This document shows positions 44,737 through 53,668 of a DNA stretch of 64,000 nucleotides, one piece after another (position 1 is the stretch's first letter; each line of letters begins with the position of its first letter). The position numbers and the translations under genes were made by a program. Below the pieces are notes generated by a model that saw only the letters and a list, made by a program, of their open reading frames with translations, searched no databases and had not been told where the DNA came from. Origin of the DNA: Candidatus Nitronauta litoralis (lineage in GTDB: Bacteria; Nitrospinota; Nitrospinia; Nitrospinales; Nitrospinaceae). The DNA lies in contig CP048685.1 in the NCBI GenBank assembly GCA_015698285.1, positions 992,001 to 1,056,000 on the forward strand, written 5' to 3'.

Positions 44737-45285
44737 GTGACTAAACGAGCCCTGGTGATAGTTGATTTGCAAAACGATTATTTTCCTAATGGTAAATGGA
44801 CTCTTGATGGTATCGAAGATGCCGCAGAAAATACGGCGAAGCTCATTGCAAAGTTTCGTGAAGCGGGAGAACCGGTGATCCACATCAGGCATGAATTCCC
44901 TGCCGATGGTGCGCCCTTCTTTGCCGAAGGATCAGAAGGCGCAAAAATTCATGAGAAAGTTCAGCCGATAGAAGGTGAGCCGGTCGTCCTGAAACATCAG
45001 GTCAACAGTTTTCTGGAAACGAATTTGAAGGAAGTTCTGGACGATAACAAGATAGAGGACTTGGTGATTTGCGGTGCCATGAGTCATATGTGTATCGATG
45101 CGACTGCACGTGCGGCGAGCGACTTTGGTTACAAGTGCACATTGATTCACGATGCCTGTGCGACGCGCGCTCAGGAGTTTAATGGTATGGAAGTTCCCGC
45201 CGAGCAGGTCCACGCCACTTATATGGCGTCGCTTGGCTTTGCCTATGCCAAAGTAGTTTCAACAGATGAGTTTGCTAACGAATAA
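44737..45285 (+). CDS. Isochorismatase-family cysteine hydrolase
   Basis: GTG start at 44737 (GTGACTAAACGA). The 182-residue protein begins ALVIVDLQNDYFPNGKW with the catalytic Asp, has LKHQVNSFLETNL with the Lys region, and ICGAMSHMCIDATARAA with the nucleophile Cys. This is the nicotinamidase/isochorismatase/YcaC fold. The substrate is uncertain; small amide hydrolysis is likely. The gene ends at a small hairpin (AAGGG AGCTAG CCCTT, 45286-45301) without a T-run. Confidence 0.9.
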   Translation: MTKRALVIVDLQNDYFPNGKWTLDGIEDAAENTAKLIAKFREAGEPVIHIRHEFPADGAPFFAEGSEGAKIHEKVQPIEGEPVVLKHQVNSFLETNLKEVLDDNKIEDLVICGAMSHMCIDATARAASDFGYKCTLIHDACATRAQEFNGMEVPAEQVHATYMASLGFAYAKVVSTDEFANE

Positions 45286-45353
45286 AAGGGAGCTAGCCCT
45301 TATAAGGAGTGACTTAAAGGCAGTAATTATAATTTAAATTCAAATGAGAAACC

Positions 45354-45623
45354 TCAAATAAGGGAAAAAGCCACATAACAAAATAAAACTATTTCGACTT
45401 TACGCACCTGGTCACTCATCTTAATGACTTCTGGGTTGTATGAATCTAAATATTTTTTGACAATAAAGTACAATCCGCCACCAGGAGTCTGGATATTTAT
45501 AACTAAATCCGGAAATTTCGAGTTTATTTTTTTAAAAAACCTGAGCTTGAACCAAGTAACAAGAAAAATAAAAACTAATAAAACTACGATTCAAATATTA
45601 TAGACAGTACCAGTTTGAAGCAT
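45354..45623 (-). pseudogene. Small membrane-protein gene interrupted by UGA at codon 11
   Basis: On the minus strand, ATG at 45623 (GGA about 7 bases upstream) opens MLQTGTVYNI, then TGA at 45591-45593, then 77 further sense codons to a stop at 45354. After the TGA the product reads IVVLLVFIFLVTWFKLRFF, then KFPDLVINIQTPGGGLYFIV and a hydrophobic end (VEIVLFCYVAFSLI). The reading is clearly protein-like: one strong membrane helix, a basic flank and a soluble loop. TGG to TGA is the simplest cause. No start codon directly after the TGA has a ribosome site. Confidence 0.55.
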
Positions 45624-45731
45624 TTTTTATCCATCATACAAAAATTAATTTTTTCAAACCCCCATCCCAGATAGAATAAAGATTAATTGAGATGATGTCG
45701 AGCCATTCCTCGTATGAGGGGAATAGCTTAA

Positions 45732-45857
45732 CTATTTGAAGTCAGGTGTTGCAGTGGGCGAATCTGCAGGTGGGTCGAACATGGCGTTGAGTTTGTCCTA
45801 GGCAAAGACGACGCCATCCTTGATGTCGCCATGGTTATCAGCAAAGTGGATGAAACT
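45732..45857 (-). pseudogene. Decayed duplicate of the 3' end of the 46331-47125 gene
   Basis: The minus-strand reading is DIKDGVVFA, TAG, then DKLNAMFDPPADSPTATPDF and K before a TAG. The intact neighbour ends GIKDGVVFVWNKLNDLIDPP, then ADSPAATPASK. Upstream, SFIHFADNHG matches SFIDFVENLG, with about five codons missing between. The TGG (Trp) of the intact gene is TAG here. This is a partial duplication that has lost function. Confidence 0.7.
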
Positions 45858-45893
45858 AATTATTTGTCTGGAGCTTTCTGAATGGAGAATTCT

Positions 45894-46265
45894 ATGAAAT
45901 TGATTCATAGCGGTGAAAAACTAGTATCTTACCTTAGCGGGGATAATAGTTTACTTGATGCAGAAATTGAGAAGTTTGAGGTTTATCAGAAAGACTGGGT
46001 TGTTAATGTGGATGTTCATATGGAAATGAGACCGTCTTCAGAGTTTAATAAGATTCTTGTTCGGTTTTCAGGTTGTAAGGAATACTGTTTCTATTTTAAC
46101 GATAGTCATTATTTTTATAATGTGGAGAGGGTAAAGTTTTTCCAAACTGAAGAAAATTATTTTTATGTTTCGTTTGATCCTTATGATGAAACAGAGATTT
46201 GCAATGAAGATGATCAGGATATTATTTTAGCTAAAGAAGTCAGCGCTTTCCTTCTAGATAGTTGA
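45894..46265 (+). CDS. Orphan AT-rich gene of unknown function
   Basis: ATG at 45894 follows GGAG by 6 bases and is preferred over the ATG at 45882. The 123-residue product (MKLIHSGEKLVSYLSGD...) is acidic, with alternating beta-type residues (DWVVNVDVHMEMRP, KYCFYF-like aromatic runs, EENYFYVSFDPYDE). It has no signal peptide or membrane helix. I do not recognise the family; the size and composition resemble immunity-type proteins, which is only a guess. It lies between the intact gene at 46331 and its decayed copy, so it was inserted or trapped during that duplication. Confidence 0.6.
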   Translation: MKLIHSGEKLVSYLSGDNSLLDAEIEKFEVYQKDWVVNVDVHMEMRPSSEFNKILVRFSGCKEYCFYFNDSHYFYNVERVKFFQTEENYFYVSFDPYDETEICNEDDQDIILAKEVSAFLLDS

Positions 46266-46330
46266 ACGGATAATTAAATATAAATAACTTGTCTGAATTG
46301 GGCAGCTGGCGTTTATTGGGCAAAAATATA

Positions 46331-47125
46331 TTATTTTGAAGCAGGTGTTGCAGCGGGGGAGTCAGCAGGTGGGTCGATCAAGTCGTTCAGTTTATTCCAG
46401 ACGAAGACAACACCATCTTTGATGCCGTCGATCACGATAGCCCCGAGGTTCTCTACAAAATCAATGAAGCTTTCTTCGGGATTGAAGTCGTCTGATCCAT
46501 GAGCTTCTGGTTCATGGGTTTCGGGCTCAGCCTCTTCAACTTCCTGTGGCTCTTCTTCCGGTTCTTCTGGTTCTGGTTCTTCCTGTTTGGCTGGAGGTGC
46601 GCTCTTTACCTTTTCCAGTTCCCCTTTTACCCAGTTGACCGTTTCCTGTTGTTGATCGCGAGTTGTGTTGACCTGCCCCTTTAATTCCTGAATTTGAGAA
46701 GAGAGATTGTCGATGGCGCTCTGGATTTCCGCAGAGGGTGCTGAGGGGGAGGAGGGTTTTCTGTTTTCCAAGGACTGAATGCTTTGTTCTATTTTTGTAA
46801 ATCGATCATTCAGAAAACGTTGCTGGGCTTTCTGTCTTTCAACGAAGAGGTATTCGCCAACGCCAAGCCCTGCCAGTACCAGCACGACCAGGACATCAAA
46901 AAACCCTCGACCGGGTCTGCGACCGGGAGGCGTCTCCTTCTTCTTATCTGTTGGTTCCGAGTCCTCAGGATTGAAATCTTCTTCTGTGAGGTCAGGGTCA
47001 AGGTCAGGATCAGGTTCTTCGGGGGCCAGTGCGTGAATGGCATCATCCAGTTCCTGTCCCGGTTCGGCCGTTTTTTCGCTGGGTTCTTCCGGCGGAGTCT
47101 CGTTGTTTTTTTCTTCCTCACTCAT
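46331..47125 (-). CDS. Acidic single-pass membrane protein with coiled coil
   Basis: The 264-residue protein has a very acidic, proline-rich N-terminal part (about 1-68), a basic stop (GRRPGRGFF), one membrane helix (about 75-95), a coiled coil (about 98-172; LNDRFTKIEQSIQSLENR, then IDNLSSQIQELKGQVNTT), a Glu/Pro-rich linker and a conserved-looking C-terminal domain (ESFIDFVENLGAIVIDGIKD). Function unknown. The C-terminal domain is what was duplicated at 45732-45857. Topology: acidic tail in the cytosol, coiled coil outside, by the positive-inside rule. Confidence 0.8.
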   Translation of the reverse strand: MSEEEKNNETPPEEPSEKTAEPGQELDDAIHALAPEEPDPDLDPDLTEEDFNPEDSEPTDKKKETPPGRRPGRGFFDVLVVLVLAGLGVGEYLFVERQKAQQRFLNDRFTKIEQSIQSLENRKPSSPSAPSAEIQSAIDNLSSQIQELKGQVNTTRDQQQETVNWVKGELEKVKSAPPAKQEEPEPEEPEEEPQEVEEAEPETHEPEAHGSDDFNPEESFIDFVENLGAIVIDGIKDGVVFVWNKLNDLIDPPADSPAATPASK

Positions 47126-47177
47126 GACCGATGCCCTTTAGTTATTGAAAAGAATTCCAAAGGGATTAAGCACATCA

Positions 47178-48056
47178 TCAGTGGATGATTTTATTGAGAG
47201 GAAACTCTGCAATGTCTTCCGCGCCGGCTTTCTTGAGATTCGGTACGATATCGCGCACCATTTTTTCTTCAAGAATCACAGTGAGGTCGACCCAACCCTT
47301 ATCCGAAAGTTCTGCGACGGTGGGCTTGGTTCCCGGTGGCAGGATATTCTGGATCGCTTCACAGGCGGATTTGGGGGCGTTCATCATGAGGCCCACTTTT
47401 TTGTTCGCATCCATCGCCCCTTTCAGCATCATGACCAATCGTTCCACCTTGTCGCGTTTCCAGGGATCGTTATACGCTTCCTTGTTCATGATGAACTTGG
47501 TGTTGGATTCCATCAATGTTTCGACGATGCGCAGGTTGTTGGCGCGCAGTGAGCTTCCAGTTTCTGTCACTTCCACGATGGCATCGGCGAGTTTCGGAGG
47601 TTTCACTTCCGTTGCACCCCAGGAAAATTCTACTGAGGCGGTGACGCCGTGTTTTTTCAGGTAGTCGACCGTCATATTCACCGCTTCTGTTGCAATGCGC
47701 TTACCTTCAAGGTCTTTCACCGATTTAACAGGGGAATCGTTTGGAACTGCCAACACCCAGCGTACCGGGCGCGATGATGCTTTGGAATAGACGAGGTCCG
47801 CGATTTCAACCACGTCCACGCGGTTCTCCATTATCCAGTCTTTCCCGGTGAGTCCGGCATCCAGTAAACCGTCGGCAACATAACGTGCCATTTCCTGTGC
47901 ACGGATGAGCATGCACTCGATTTCATCGTCATCGATAGTGGGGAAGTAGGACCGGCTGCTGACTTTAACATCGTATCCGGCCTTGCCGAAAAGGGCGGCA
48001 GTGGCATCTTGCAGACTGCCTTTTGGAATTCCCAGTTTGAGTACGTTTCCGCTCAT
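47178..48056 (-). CDS. hisG: ATP phosphoribosyltransferase, long form
   Basis: The 292-residue HisG begins [20 protein letters not shown], has [13 protein letters not shown] and the PRPP loop region ([30 protein letters not shown]). The extra C-terminal ~75 residues ([20 protein letters not shown]) are the regulatory ACT-like domain of the long, HisZ-independent form, so histidine feedback is expected. It catalyses the first step of histidine synthesis. hisI is 22 bases upstream in the same direction. Confidence 0.96.
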   Translation of the reverse strand: MSGNVLKLGIPKGSLQDATAALFGKAGYDVKVSSRSYFPTIDDDEIECMLIRAQEMARYVADGLLDAGLTGKDWIMENRVDVVEIADLVYSKASSRPVRWVLAVPNDSPVKSVKDLEGKRIATEAVNMTVDYLKKHGVTASVEFSWGATEVKPPKLADAIVEVTETGSSLRANNLRIVETLMESNTKFIMNKEAYNDPWKRDKVERLVMMLKGAMDANKKVGLMMNAPKSACEAIQNILPPGTKPTVAELSDKGWVDLTVILEEKMVRDIVPNLKKAGAEDIAEFPLNKIIH

Positions 48057-48078
48057 GTAAAGGTGCCTTGGTTATGGG

Positions 48079-48450
48079 TTATTTGTTATAAACCTTGTCG
48101 GGGTCAAACTTGCGTTCGCCCACTATTGTGGTTTCGCCATTCAACTTCCGGAAGAAACAGCTTTCGTAGCCTTTGTGGCAGGCGGCGCCACCAATTTGCT
48201 CTACTTTAAGGAGGACCGTGTCATCATCACAATCGACAAACACTTCCTTGACCACCTGGACATGTCCACTGGATTCGCCTTTCATCCATTGTTTGTCCCG
48301 GGAACGACTGTAAAACCAAGCCTTTCCGGTTTCCAGGGTTTTCTCCCAAGCGATTTTGTTCATGTAGGCCAGCATCAGAACCTTTCCCGTTTCGTGGTCC
48401 TGAATTATAGCGGGAACCAGCCCGCCCATTTTCTCGAAATCGAGTTCCAT
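48079..48450 (-). CDS. hisI: Phosphoribosyl-AMP cyclohydrolase
   Basis: The 123-residue enzyme has [40 protein letters not shown], the zinc/magnesium site [13 protein letters not shown] and the terminal cysteine region [13 protein letters not shown]. It opens the adenine ring of PR-AMP, step three of histidine synthesis. It is the monofunctional form, without a HisE domain. It forms a two-gene unit with hisG. Confidence 0.95.
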   Translation of the reverse strand: MELDFEKMGGLVPAIIQDHETGKVLMLAYMNKIAWEKTLETGKAWFYSRSRDKQWMKGESSGHVQVVKEVFVDCDDDTVLLKVEQIGGAACHKGYESCFFRKLNGETTIVGERKFDPDKVYNK

Positions 48451-48617
48451 GATTTCTCCCAGTAAAACTGCGAAATTTAGTTTAAGATTGATTTTCTGTC
48501 AACAATATAATAGCCTTTTAGCGTCCAAACACTCTATTTTTAGAGGTTTTACGCCTTTCAGCCCGTTTTCATGCGGGTTGGCGGTGAATGTCCGCATTAT
48601 AACAAAAGAAGCCATTT

Positions 48618-49244
48618 ATGCCATCACTCAGTGGATACCGTATTTACGATACGGCCGAACCGTGCAATTACACCGGCCAGAAACTCATCGATGCGATGAA
48701 AAAGATTGTCGACGATCATCTCATCGACAACGGCAAAGAATTGAACCTGCGAGGATGTTGCGTCGGCGCCAACGGACTCAGCGTAATTCTGGAAGACAAG
48801 CGTATCCAGGAAGCAGACCTGCGTCGTGTCAATATGGGAGGTAATAAAATCGGGGATGCAGGAGCCGATCTTCTGGCCAGATGCGAAGCAATGGCTAAGG
48901 TCAAGTGGCTCGAGATGGGCGGCAATGATCTCGGGCCGGAAGGTGTCCGTGCTCTGATCCGCTCACCTCATCTTAGCAAACTCAAGACGCTGAATTTTTA
49001 CAGGAACTGGATCCGGGACGATGGAGCCATTATCCTTGCTGAGGAGAATGAGCTTGAGAAACTGGAAGACCTGGACCTGGCGCAAAATGAAATCGGGGAT
49101 CCCGGTATGCTGGCTTTATCGAATTCAAAACGCCTGCCCAATCTGGTTGCCATCTCTATGGATAACAATTTTGGTACCCGGGAAGGCCGTGAACAGGCAA
49201 GGGTTGGTTCTCTTTTTTCCAAGCTGGAGTCCCTTAACCTCTAA
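48618..49244 (+). CDS. Leucine-rich repeat protein (RNI-like)
   Basis: The 208-residue protein has about five repeats of 25-29 residues of the ribonuclease-inhibitor type (LNLRGCCVGANGLSVIL, VNMGGNKIGDAGADLLAR, LEMGGNDLGPEGVRALI, LNFYRNWIRDDGAIIL, LDLAQNEIGDPGMLALS). No signal peptide or enzyme domain is seen, so it is likely a cytosolic protein-binding scaffold. It is divergent from hisI and upstream of yqgE. The partner is unknown. Confidence 0.85.
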   Translation: MPSLSGYRIYDTAEPCNYTGQKLIDAMKKIVDDHLIDNGKELNLRGCCVGANGLSVILEDKRIQEADLRRVNMGGNKIGDAGADLLARCEAMAKVKWLEMGGNDLGPEGVRALIRSPHLSKLKTLNFYRNWIRDDGAIILAEENELEKLEDLDLAQNEIGDPGMLALSNSKRLPNLVAISMDNNFGTREGREQARVGSLFSKLESLNL

Positions 49245-49311
49245 TTGGGATCTTTTTCAGGTTCCGTATTGTTTTAATTCTGCCCGCTTCCTTTGTCTAC
49301 GGAAAATCACT

Positions 49312-49878
49312 ATGGAAACCCCCGAGTACGGAAAAGGATCATTCCTGATTGCCAATCCGGTATTGCCCGATCCCAACTTTTCAAGGACGGTTGTTTTGCT
49401 TTGCAACCACAATGAAGAAGGTTCCTTCGGGTTGGTGGTCAATCGTACGGCCGAGCTTGGTGCCAGCGAGCTGTTTCCGGAAAGTGACTTACTGAAAAAC
49501 TATGATGCAGAGATTTATATTGGAGGTCCGGTTCAGCAATCTCAGGTTTTCTATCTGGTAAAACACCAGGGTGATCTTCCGGGATTGGAACAAGTATGCG
49601 ATGGCGTGCATCTTGGTATGAGCTGGGAGCATCTTGAGGAGATATTTTCTGAAATAGAAAATCCGGAGCACGACCTGAGATTTTTCCTGGGATATTCAGG
49701 CTGGGCTGGTGGGCAATTAGCCGGGGAGATGGACCAGCGCAGCTGGCTGGTTCACGATGCCAGTCAGCACCATGTGTTTTCTACCGTATCTGATCACCTG
49801 TGGCATGAGGTGGTGCGTTCGATGGGTAAGGAGTATGAATATCTGTTGAACGCTCCGGTCGATCCACGAATGAATTAA
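49312..49878 (+). CDS. yqgE: YqgE/AlgH-family protein (UPF0301)
   Basis: ATG at 49312 (METPEYGKGSFLIANP) is the family start; longer in-frame starts lie inside the LRR gene in another frame. The 188-residue protein has PNFSRTVVLLCNHNEEGSFG, LVVNR, IYIGGPVQQSQVFYL, and FFLGYSGWAGGQL, all conserved. The fold is known but its function is not; in some bacteria it affects alginate or stress regulation. Confidence 0.92.
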   Translation: METPEYGKGSFLIANPVLPDPNFSRTVVLLCNHNEEGSFGLVVNRTAELGASELFPESDLLKNYDAEIYIGGPVQQSQVFYLVKHQGDLPGLEQVCDGVHLGMSWEHLEEIFSEIENPEHDLRFFLGYSGWAGGQLAGEMDQRSWLVHDASQHHVFSTVSDHLWHEVVRSMGKEYEYLLNAPVDPRMN

Positions 49879-49948
49879 GGACTCCATATTTAACCAGGGT
49901 CCCAAAATGCAACATACCGGGTTAGACCACCAACCGGATTGAGTTCCA

Positions 49949-50860
49949 ATGACCAAACTTTTCCGTCCTCCGCCAACAGAACAAATCTATCGCTCTCATT
50001 TGCCGGGTCGCTATAGCGGTTTCCAGATTGAGAAATATTTTGCCGACCGCTTTCCCTATCAAAGTGAGGAATGTTGGCAGAAAATGCTAAACGCAGGGAA
50101 AATCACAGTTAACGGTGTTGCGGCCAAACCCGGCCTGAAAGTTTACTTGCACGATTTTATTGTGACCCGCATGGCCCCCCGGCAGGAACCGGCCGCGAAT
50201 TGTAACCTGAACGTTATTTTTGAAAATCCCCACCTGCGTGTTTTTAACAAGGGAGCCCCGCTACCTGTTCATCCGAGTGGCCGGTATTTTCAAAACAGCA
50301 TGACCGAAATTTTAAAAAAGAAATACCCGGGCGAAACCCCGAGACCGGTTCAGCGTCTTGATGCGATGACCACAGGGGTAACCGTTTTCGCAAAGACGAG
50401 AAAAGCGGCCCGGTATTTAATGAAAGCCCTTCAAAATAAAAAAATTGAGAAGGAATACTGGGCATTGGTTGAAGGTGTGCCAGCTCAGAATAATTTTATT
50501 GTGGACCTGCCCATCGGCAAGGTGTACGGTTCCGCCAGAAGCTGCGAACCGGATGCGATGAACAAAAAACCGGCACAAACACGCGTTGAATGGATTGCAA
50601 GCCGCGATGGAAAATCCCTGTTGCGGGTAATTCCTCTCACAGGAAGAACAAACCAGATTCGGGTCCATCTGGCAGCTTGTGGTTTGCCTATTACCAACGA
50701 CGGCGTTTATGGTTCACATCTGAAATCAGAAGCCGAGGGTCTTGGATTGCATGCATATCGGATGCGGTTCAATTGTCTGGGCAGAAACTACCAATTCAAG
50801 GCTCCCCTGCCGGGGCATTTGATGGACTTTAATGAATACGTCTACGATCGGTTATCCTGA
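49949..50860 (+). CDS. RluA-family pseudouridine synthase
   Basis: The 303-residue protein has an S4 RNA-binding domain (about 25-80; WQKMLNAGKITVNGVAAKPG), then the RluA catalytic core: PRPVQRLDAMTTGVTVFAKT with the catalytic Asp (about 136), KEYWALVEGVP, and GRTNQIRVHLAACGLPITND. It isomerises uridine in rRNA or tRNA. The 3' end overlaps the dihydrouridine synthase gene by 29 bases, so the two RNA-modifying enzymes are co-expressed. The target position cannot be told. Confidence 0.92.
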   Translation: MTKLFRPPPTEQIYRSHLPGRYSGFQIEKYFADRFPYQSEECWQKMLNAGKITVNGVAAKPGLKVYLHDFIVTRMAPRQEPAANCNLNVIFENPHLRVFNKGAPLPVHPSGRYFQNSMTEILKKKYPGETPRPVQRLDAMTTGVTVFAKTRKAARYLMKALQNKKIEKEYWALVEGVPAQNNFIVDLPIGKVYGSARSCEPDAMNKKPAQTRVEWIASRDGKSLLRVIPLTGRTNQIRVHLAACGLPITNDGVYGSHLKSEAEGLGLHAYRMRFNCLGRNYQFKAPLPGHLMDFNEYVYDRLS

Positions 50861-51884
50861 AACTAATGAAACAATAGCGGGAACGGGGTTATTCGCGCGT
50901 GCCCGCAACCGTTTCTGGCTTGCGCCCATGGCCGGGATCACCCATGCGCCTTACCGGCAGTTAATGGATGAGCAGGGAGCCGGGGTTATCATTTCGGAAC
51001 TGGTTTCGACCAAGGGTTTAAGGTACGGGTCGGTTAAAACAGTTCAAATGATCCGGGTGCACGAAAACCCCGAAACAATAATTGGAATCCAGTTGTTTGG
51101 TGAAGAGGCGCTCGATTACATCGCGGTTACGGATCAGGTGGCGCAGGCGGGGGCAGACTTCATCGATATCAATCTGGGTTGTCCCGTCAAAAAAGTGGTG
51201 AAAAAGGGTTGCGGAGCCGCCTTGATGCGCGACCCGTTACATTTGGAAAAGTTCCTATCGCAAATCAGGAAAAATATCTGCTTGCCGCTCACGGTCAAGA
51301 TGCGTACCGGCTGGAATCAAAAAGAATTGAACATAAGGGATTGTGTCAAGGCAGCAGAAAATGCTGGATGCGAATGGGTGGCCATTCACGGTCGTACCCG
51401 TGAGCAGGCTTATGCGGGAAAAGCGGACTGGGAACTGATCGCAGACGTGAAGCAGGGAGCCTCAATTCCCATCATTGGCAACGGGGACATCCGAAGTGCT
51501 GAAAAGGCGCAAACCCTGTTGGAAGAAACAGGAGTTGACGCCGTGATGATTGGGCGTGGGGCATTGCGAAACCCCTGGATTTTTCGACAATGCCTCGGTG
51601 AAACCATTAACGGATTTTCATTGGCGGCACCGCTGCTCCACAGGTATCGTGATTTACTGGCGACGACATTTGATAACCGGCTCAAGGCAATGTTCCTGAG
51701 GAAACAGGCCATGTGGCTGGCCCATGGCTATCCCGGTGCTGCTCAATTCCGGCGAGGTGTTTTTCAATTGCCAACAGCGGATGAAGTGATTGCGTTGGCA
51801 GAAGAATTTTTTAATTCGGTGGCTCATCTTCCGACACCGGTTTTTGAGGAATCGGAAGCGTTTATGATGGGCGGTCATGGTTGA
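50832..51884 (+). CDS. tRNA-dihydrouridine synthase
   Basis: A 350-residue FMN-dependent Dus: WLAPMAGITHAPYRQLMDEQ, INLGCPVKKVVKKGCGAALM (catalytic Cys in the second GCG), KMRTGWNQKELN, AIHGRTREQAYAGKADW and IGRGALRNPWIF. It reduces uridine to dihydrouridine in tRNA with NADPH. The sequence is DusB-like, but I do not fix the paralogue. ATG at 50832 lies within the RluA gene's last codons. Confidence 0.93.
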   Translation: MNTSTIGYPETNETIAGTGLFARARNRFWLAPMAGITHAPYRQLMDEQGAGVIISELVSTKGLRYGSVKTVQMIRVHENPETIIGIQLFGEEALDYIAVTDQVAQAGADFIDINLGCPVKKVVKKGCGAALMRDPLHLEKFLSQIRKNICLPLTVKMRTGWNQKELNIRDCVKAAENAGCEWVAIHGRTREQAYAGKADWELIADVKQGASIPIIGNGDIRSAEKAQTLLEETGVDAVMIGRGALRNPWIFRQCLGETINGFSLAAPLLHRYRDLLATTFDNRLKAMFLRKQAMWLAHGYPGAAQFRRGVFQLPTADEVIALAEEFFNSVAHLPTPVFEESEAFMMGGHG

Positions 51885-51967
51885 ACTTGAGATTACAATT
51901 TCGATGGCAAATAGCTGGGTAGATAAGTAAATTTTTTTAACTTAATTTGTTTTCAGGTGAAAATCCT

Positions 51968-52414
51968 ATGACTCACAAAGAAATTTTAGCATGCATGAGC
52001 GATCTTTCTTTTTTCAATGCCATGAATGTTGAAGAACGGGAAGAATTAATTTGCATGAGCGGTCATGTTAAGGAATTTGAAGAAAAGGAAACAATTGCGC
52101 GTCAGGGAGAAGTGGATAAGGCATTTTTCGTTGTCCTGAAGGGATCTCTCAGTGTTACTCGGGATAAACCACCCGAAGTATTTTTGGCGCAACTGGTTCC
52201 AGGTTCTTTGTTTGGCGAATTGACCCTCCGCGGGGAACGGGTGCGCTCCAGCTCTGTTACGGCAGATGGACTGGTTGTTGTGTTGAAAGTCAATCAATCC
52301 TTACTGGACAATGTATCTGCCTCAGTTTCGACGAAAATAAAAGACAAGATCATCGACCATCTGGTCAACCGCCTTGACCAGATGAGCCTGAAGTTATCCA
52401 GCGTCATTCGATAA
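51968..52414 (+). CDS. Cyclic nucleotide-binding domain protein
   Basis: ATG at 51968 follows CAGGTGA by 7-8 bases; a TTG in frame at 51947 is less likely. The 148-residue protein is a single cNMP-binding domain (ETIARQGEVDKAFFVVLKGS, then the phosphate-binding cassette PGSLFGELTLRGERVRSSSV) with a C-terminal helix. It has no HTH, so it is not a Crp-type activator. The Glu and Arg of the cassette are both present, so real ligand binding is possible. Confidence 0.87.
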   Translation: MTHKEILACMSDLSFFNAMNVEEREELICMSGHVKEFEEKETIARQGEVDKAFFVVLKGSLSVTRDKPPEVFLAQLVPGSLFGELTLRGERVRSSSVTADGLVVVLKVNQSLLDNVSASVSTKIKDKIIDHLVNRLDQMSLKLSSVIR

Positions 52415-52433
52415 ACCCTTTACAAGAGATTTT

Positions 52434-53228
52434 GTGCCCTCCAACGAACCGCAGAAACCCGTCACATCGTATAACAAGCGTCCTTCCCGAAAGAAAACCG
52501 AATTCACCATATACGGTTTGAATGCCTGCCGCCGGGCTTTTACCTCACGGCCACATGATTTACTACGCATGTTTTTCGTTAGGGAGCGATCTCGAGATGT
52601 CATGAACATCAAAAAATGGTGCGCCGACCACAAGCTTCCTTATCGCCAGGTGATGTTGAAAGAAATGGAGAAGATTTCAAAAAGCGTCCACCATGAAGGG
52701 GTGGTGCTCGTTATGCGGCCCCCCGAATTGCAATCGGCCTACAAACTGTTGGACAGGGGGTTGAATTCAGACGATCTGGTGGTTGCATTTGACAGAATTG
52801 AAAACACGCATAACCTGGGAGCTCTTTTACGATCCTGCGCTTTTTTTGGAGTGACCGCGTGCCTGGTCAGCAAGGAGGAAGGACAGGCAGCCCTGGCTCC
52901 TTCTGCCGTGCGAATGGCGGAGGGTGGGCTGGACTCGATTCCGCTTTATGAATGCTCGGATCTTGCGTCCATTTTGCGCGACCTGCAGAAAAAAAATGTA
53001 TATGTTGTCGGGACCGATCCGGCCGGAAGTGAGAGTTTATATACTATAGAAGTTAAGCGTCCATGTGTGGTGGTCGTTGGAAATGAGCGCACAGGTTTGT
53101 CCGACAAAGTCAAACGTCGTTGCAATGCCGCAGTGCACATCCCGGGATCGGGTGCGGTCCAGTCCTTAAATGTATCTGTGGCCCTGGGTGTTGTGTTATC
53201 TGAACTCGCCCGTCAAAAGAAAAACTAA
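52434..53228 (+). CDS. SpoU/TrmH-family RNA 2'-O-methyltransferase (RlmB-like)
   Basis: GTG start at 52434 with AAGAG 6 bases upstream. The 264-residue protein has an L30e-like substrate-binding N-terminal domain (about 20-100) and a SPOUT domain with ENTHNLGALLRSCAFFG (motif 1), VVVGNERTGLSD (motif 2) and IPGSGAVQSLNVSVALGVVL (motif 3, knot). It methylates a ribose in rRNA or tRNA. RlmB (23S G2251) is the closest guess. It follows the cNMP gene by 19 bases. Confidence 0.92.
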   Translation: MPSNEPQKPVTSYNKRPSRKKTEFTIYGLNACRRAFTSRPHDLLRMFFVRERSRDVMNIKKWCADHKLPYRQVMLKEMEKISKSVHHEGVVLVMRPPELQSAYKLLDRGLNSDDLVVAFDRIENTHNLGALLRSCAFFGVTACLVSKEEGQAALAPSAVRMAEGGLDSIPLYECSDLASILRDLQKKNVYVVGTDPAGSESLYTIEVKRPCVVVVGNERTGLSDKVKRRCNAAVHIPGSGAVQSLNVSVALGVVLSELARQKKN

Positions 53229-53236
53229 TATCATTT

Positions 53237-53668
53237 ATGTTCTTTGCTCAACTCCATCCTTTACTAGTTCATTTTCCAGTCGGTTTACTGGTCAGCGGTG
53301 TGGTGTTTGAGTTTTACGGTAGCCTGCAAAAGGAAGAGTCGGCCAAAGAGGCAGGCCGTTTTAACATCCGATTTGGCACCTGCTGGGCTTTGCTTACGGC
53401 AGGAATCGGGTTGCTTGCCCTTTGGGGCCTTGAGTTAAAGGACGAAGCCAGGCAGTTCGTGGGATATCACCTGATGCTCGCCTCGTCCACCATGATTATA
53501 TTTGGAATCGCCATTGGAGTGACACGGTGGTTTCGAAGCCAACCCTGGTGCCGCGTGCTTTACCTCGGATTGATTCTGGTGGGTCTTGCCGGTGTACTGT
53601 CCACTGGATACTTTGGCGGGGAGCTGGTGCATCGGTTTGGAGTGGCCACGCTTCACCCGGCAGAATGA
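53237..53668 (+). CDS. DUF2231 membrane protein
   Basis: A 143-residue protein with four membrane helices. LHPLLVHFPVGLLVSGVVFE at the start is the DUF2231 motif with two histidines, and YFGGELVHRFGV near the end is the second motif; conserved histidines may bind heme or metal. The function of the family is unknown. It is convergent with, and overlaps by 16 bases, another DUF2231-like gene on the other strand. Confidence 0.82.
   Translation: MFFAQLHPLLVHFPVGLLVSGVVFEFYGSLQKEESAKEAGRFNIRFGTCWALLTAGIGLLALWGLELKDEARQFVGYHLMLASSTMIIFGIAIGVTRWFRSQPWCRVLYLGLILVGLAGVLSTGYFGGELVHRFGVATLHPAE

Noticed and set aside
45591-45593. UGA as selenocysteine codon
   Set aside because: No SECIS-like hairpin is apparent just downstream, and the position is beside a membrane helix where Trp or another hydrophobic residue fits better.
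49021-49312. N-terminal extension of yqgE to 49021
   Set aside because: It would overlap the LRR gene by more than 200 bases in another frame. The family start motif is at ATG 49312.
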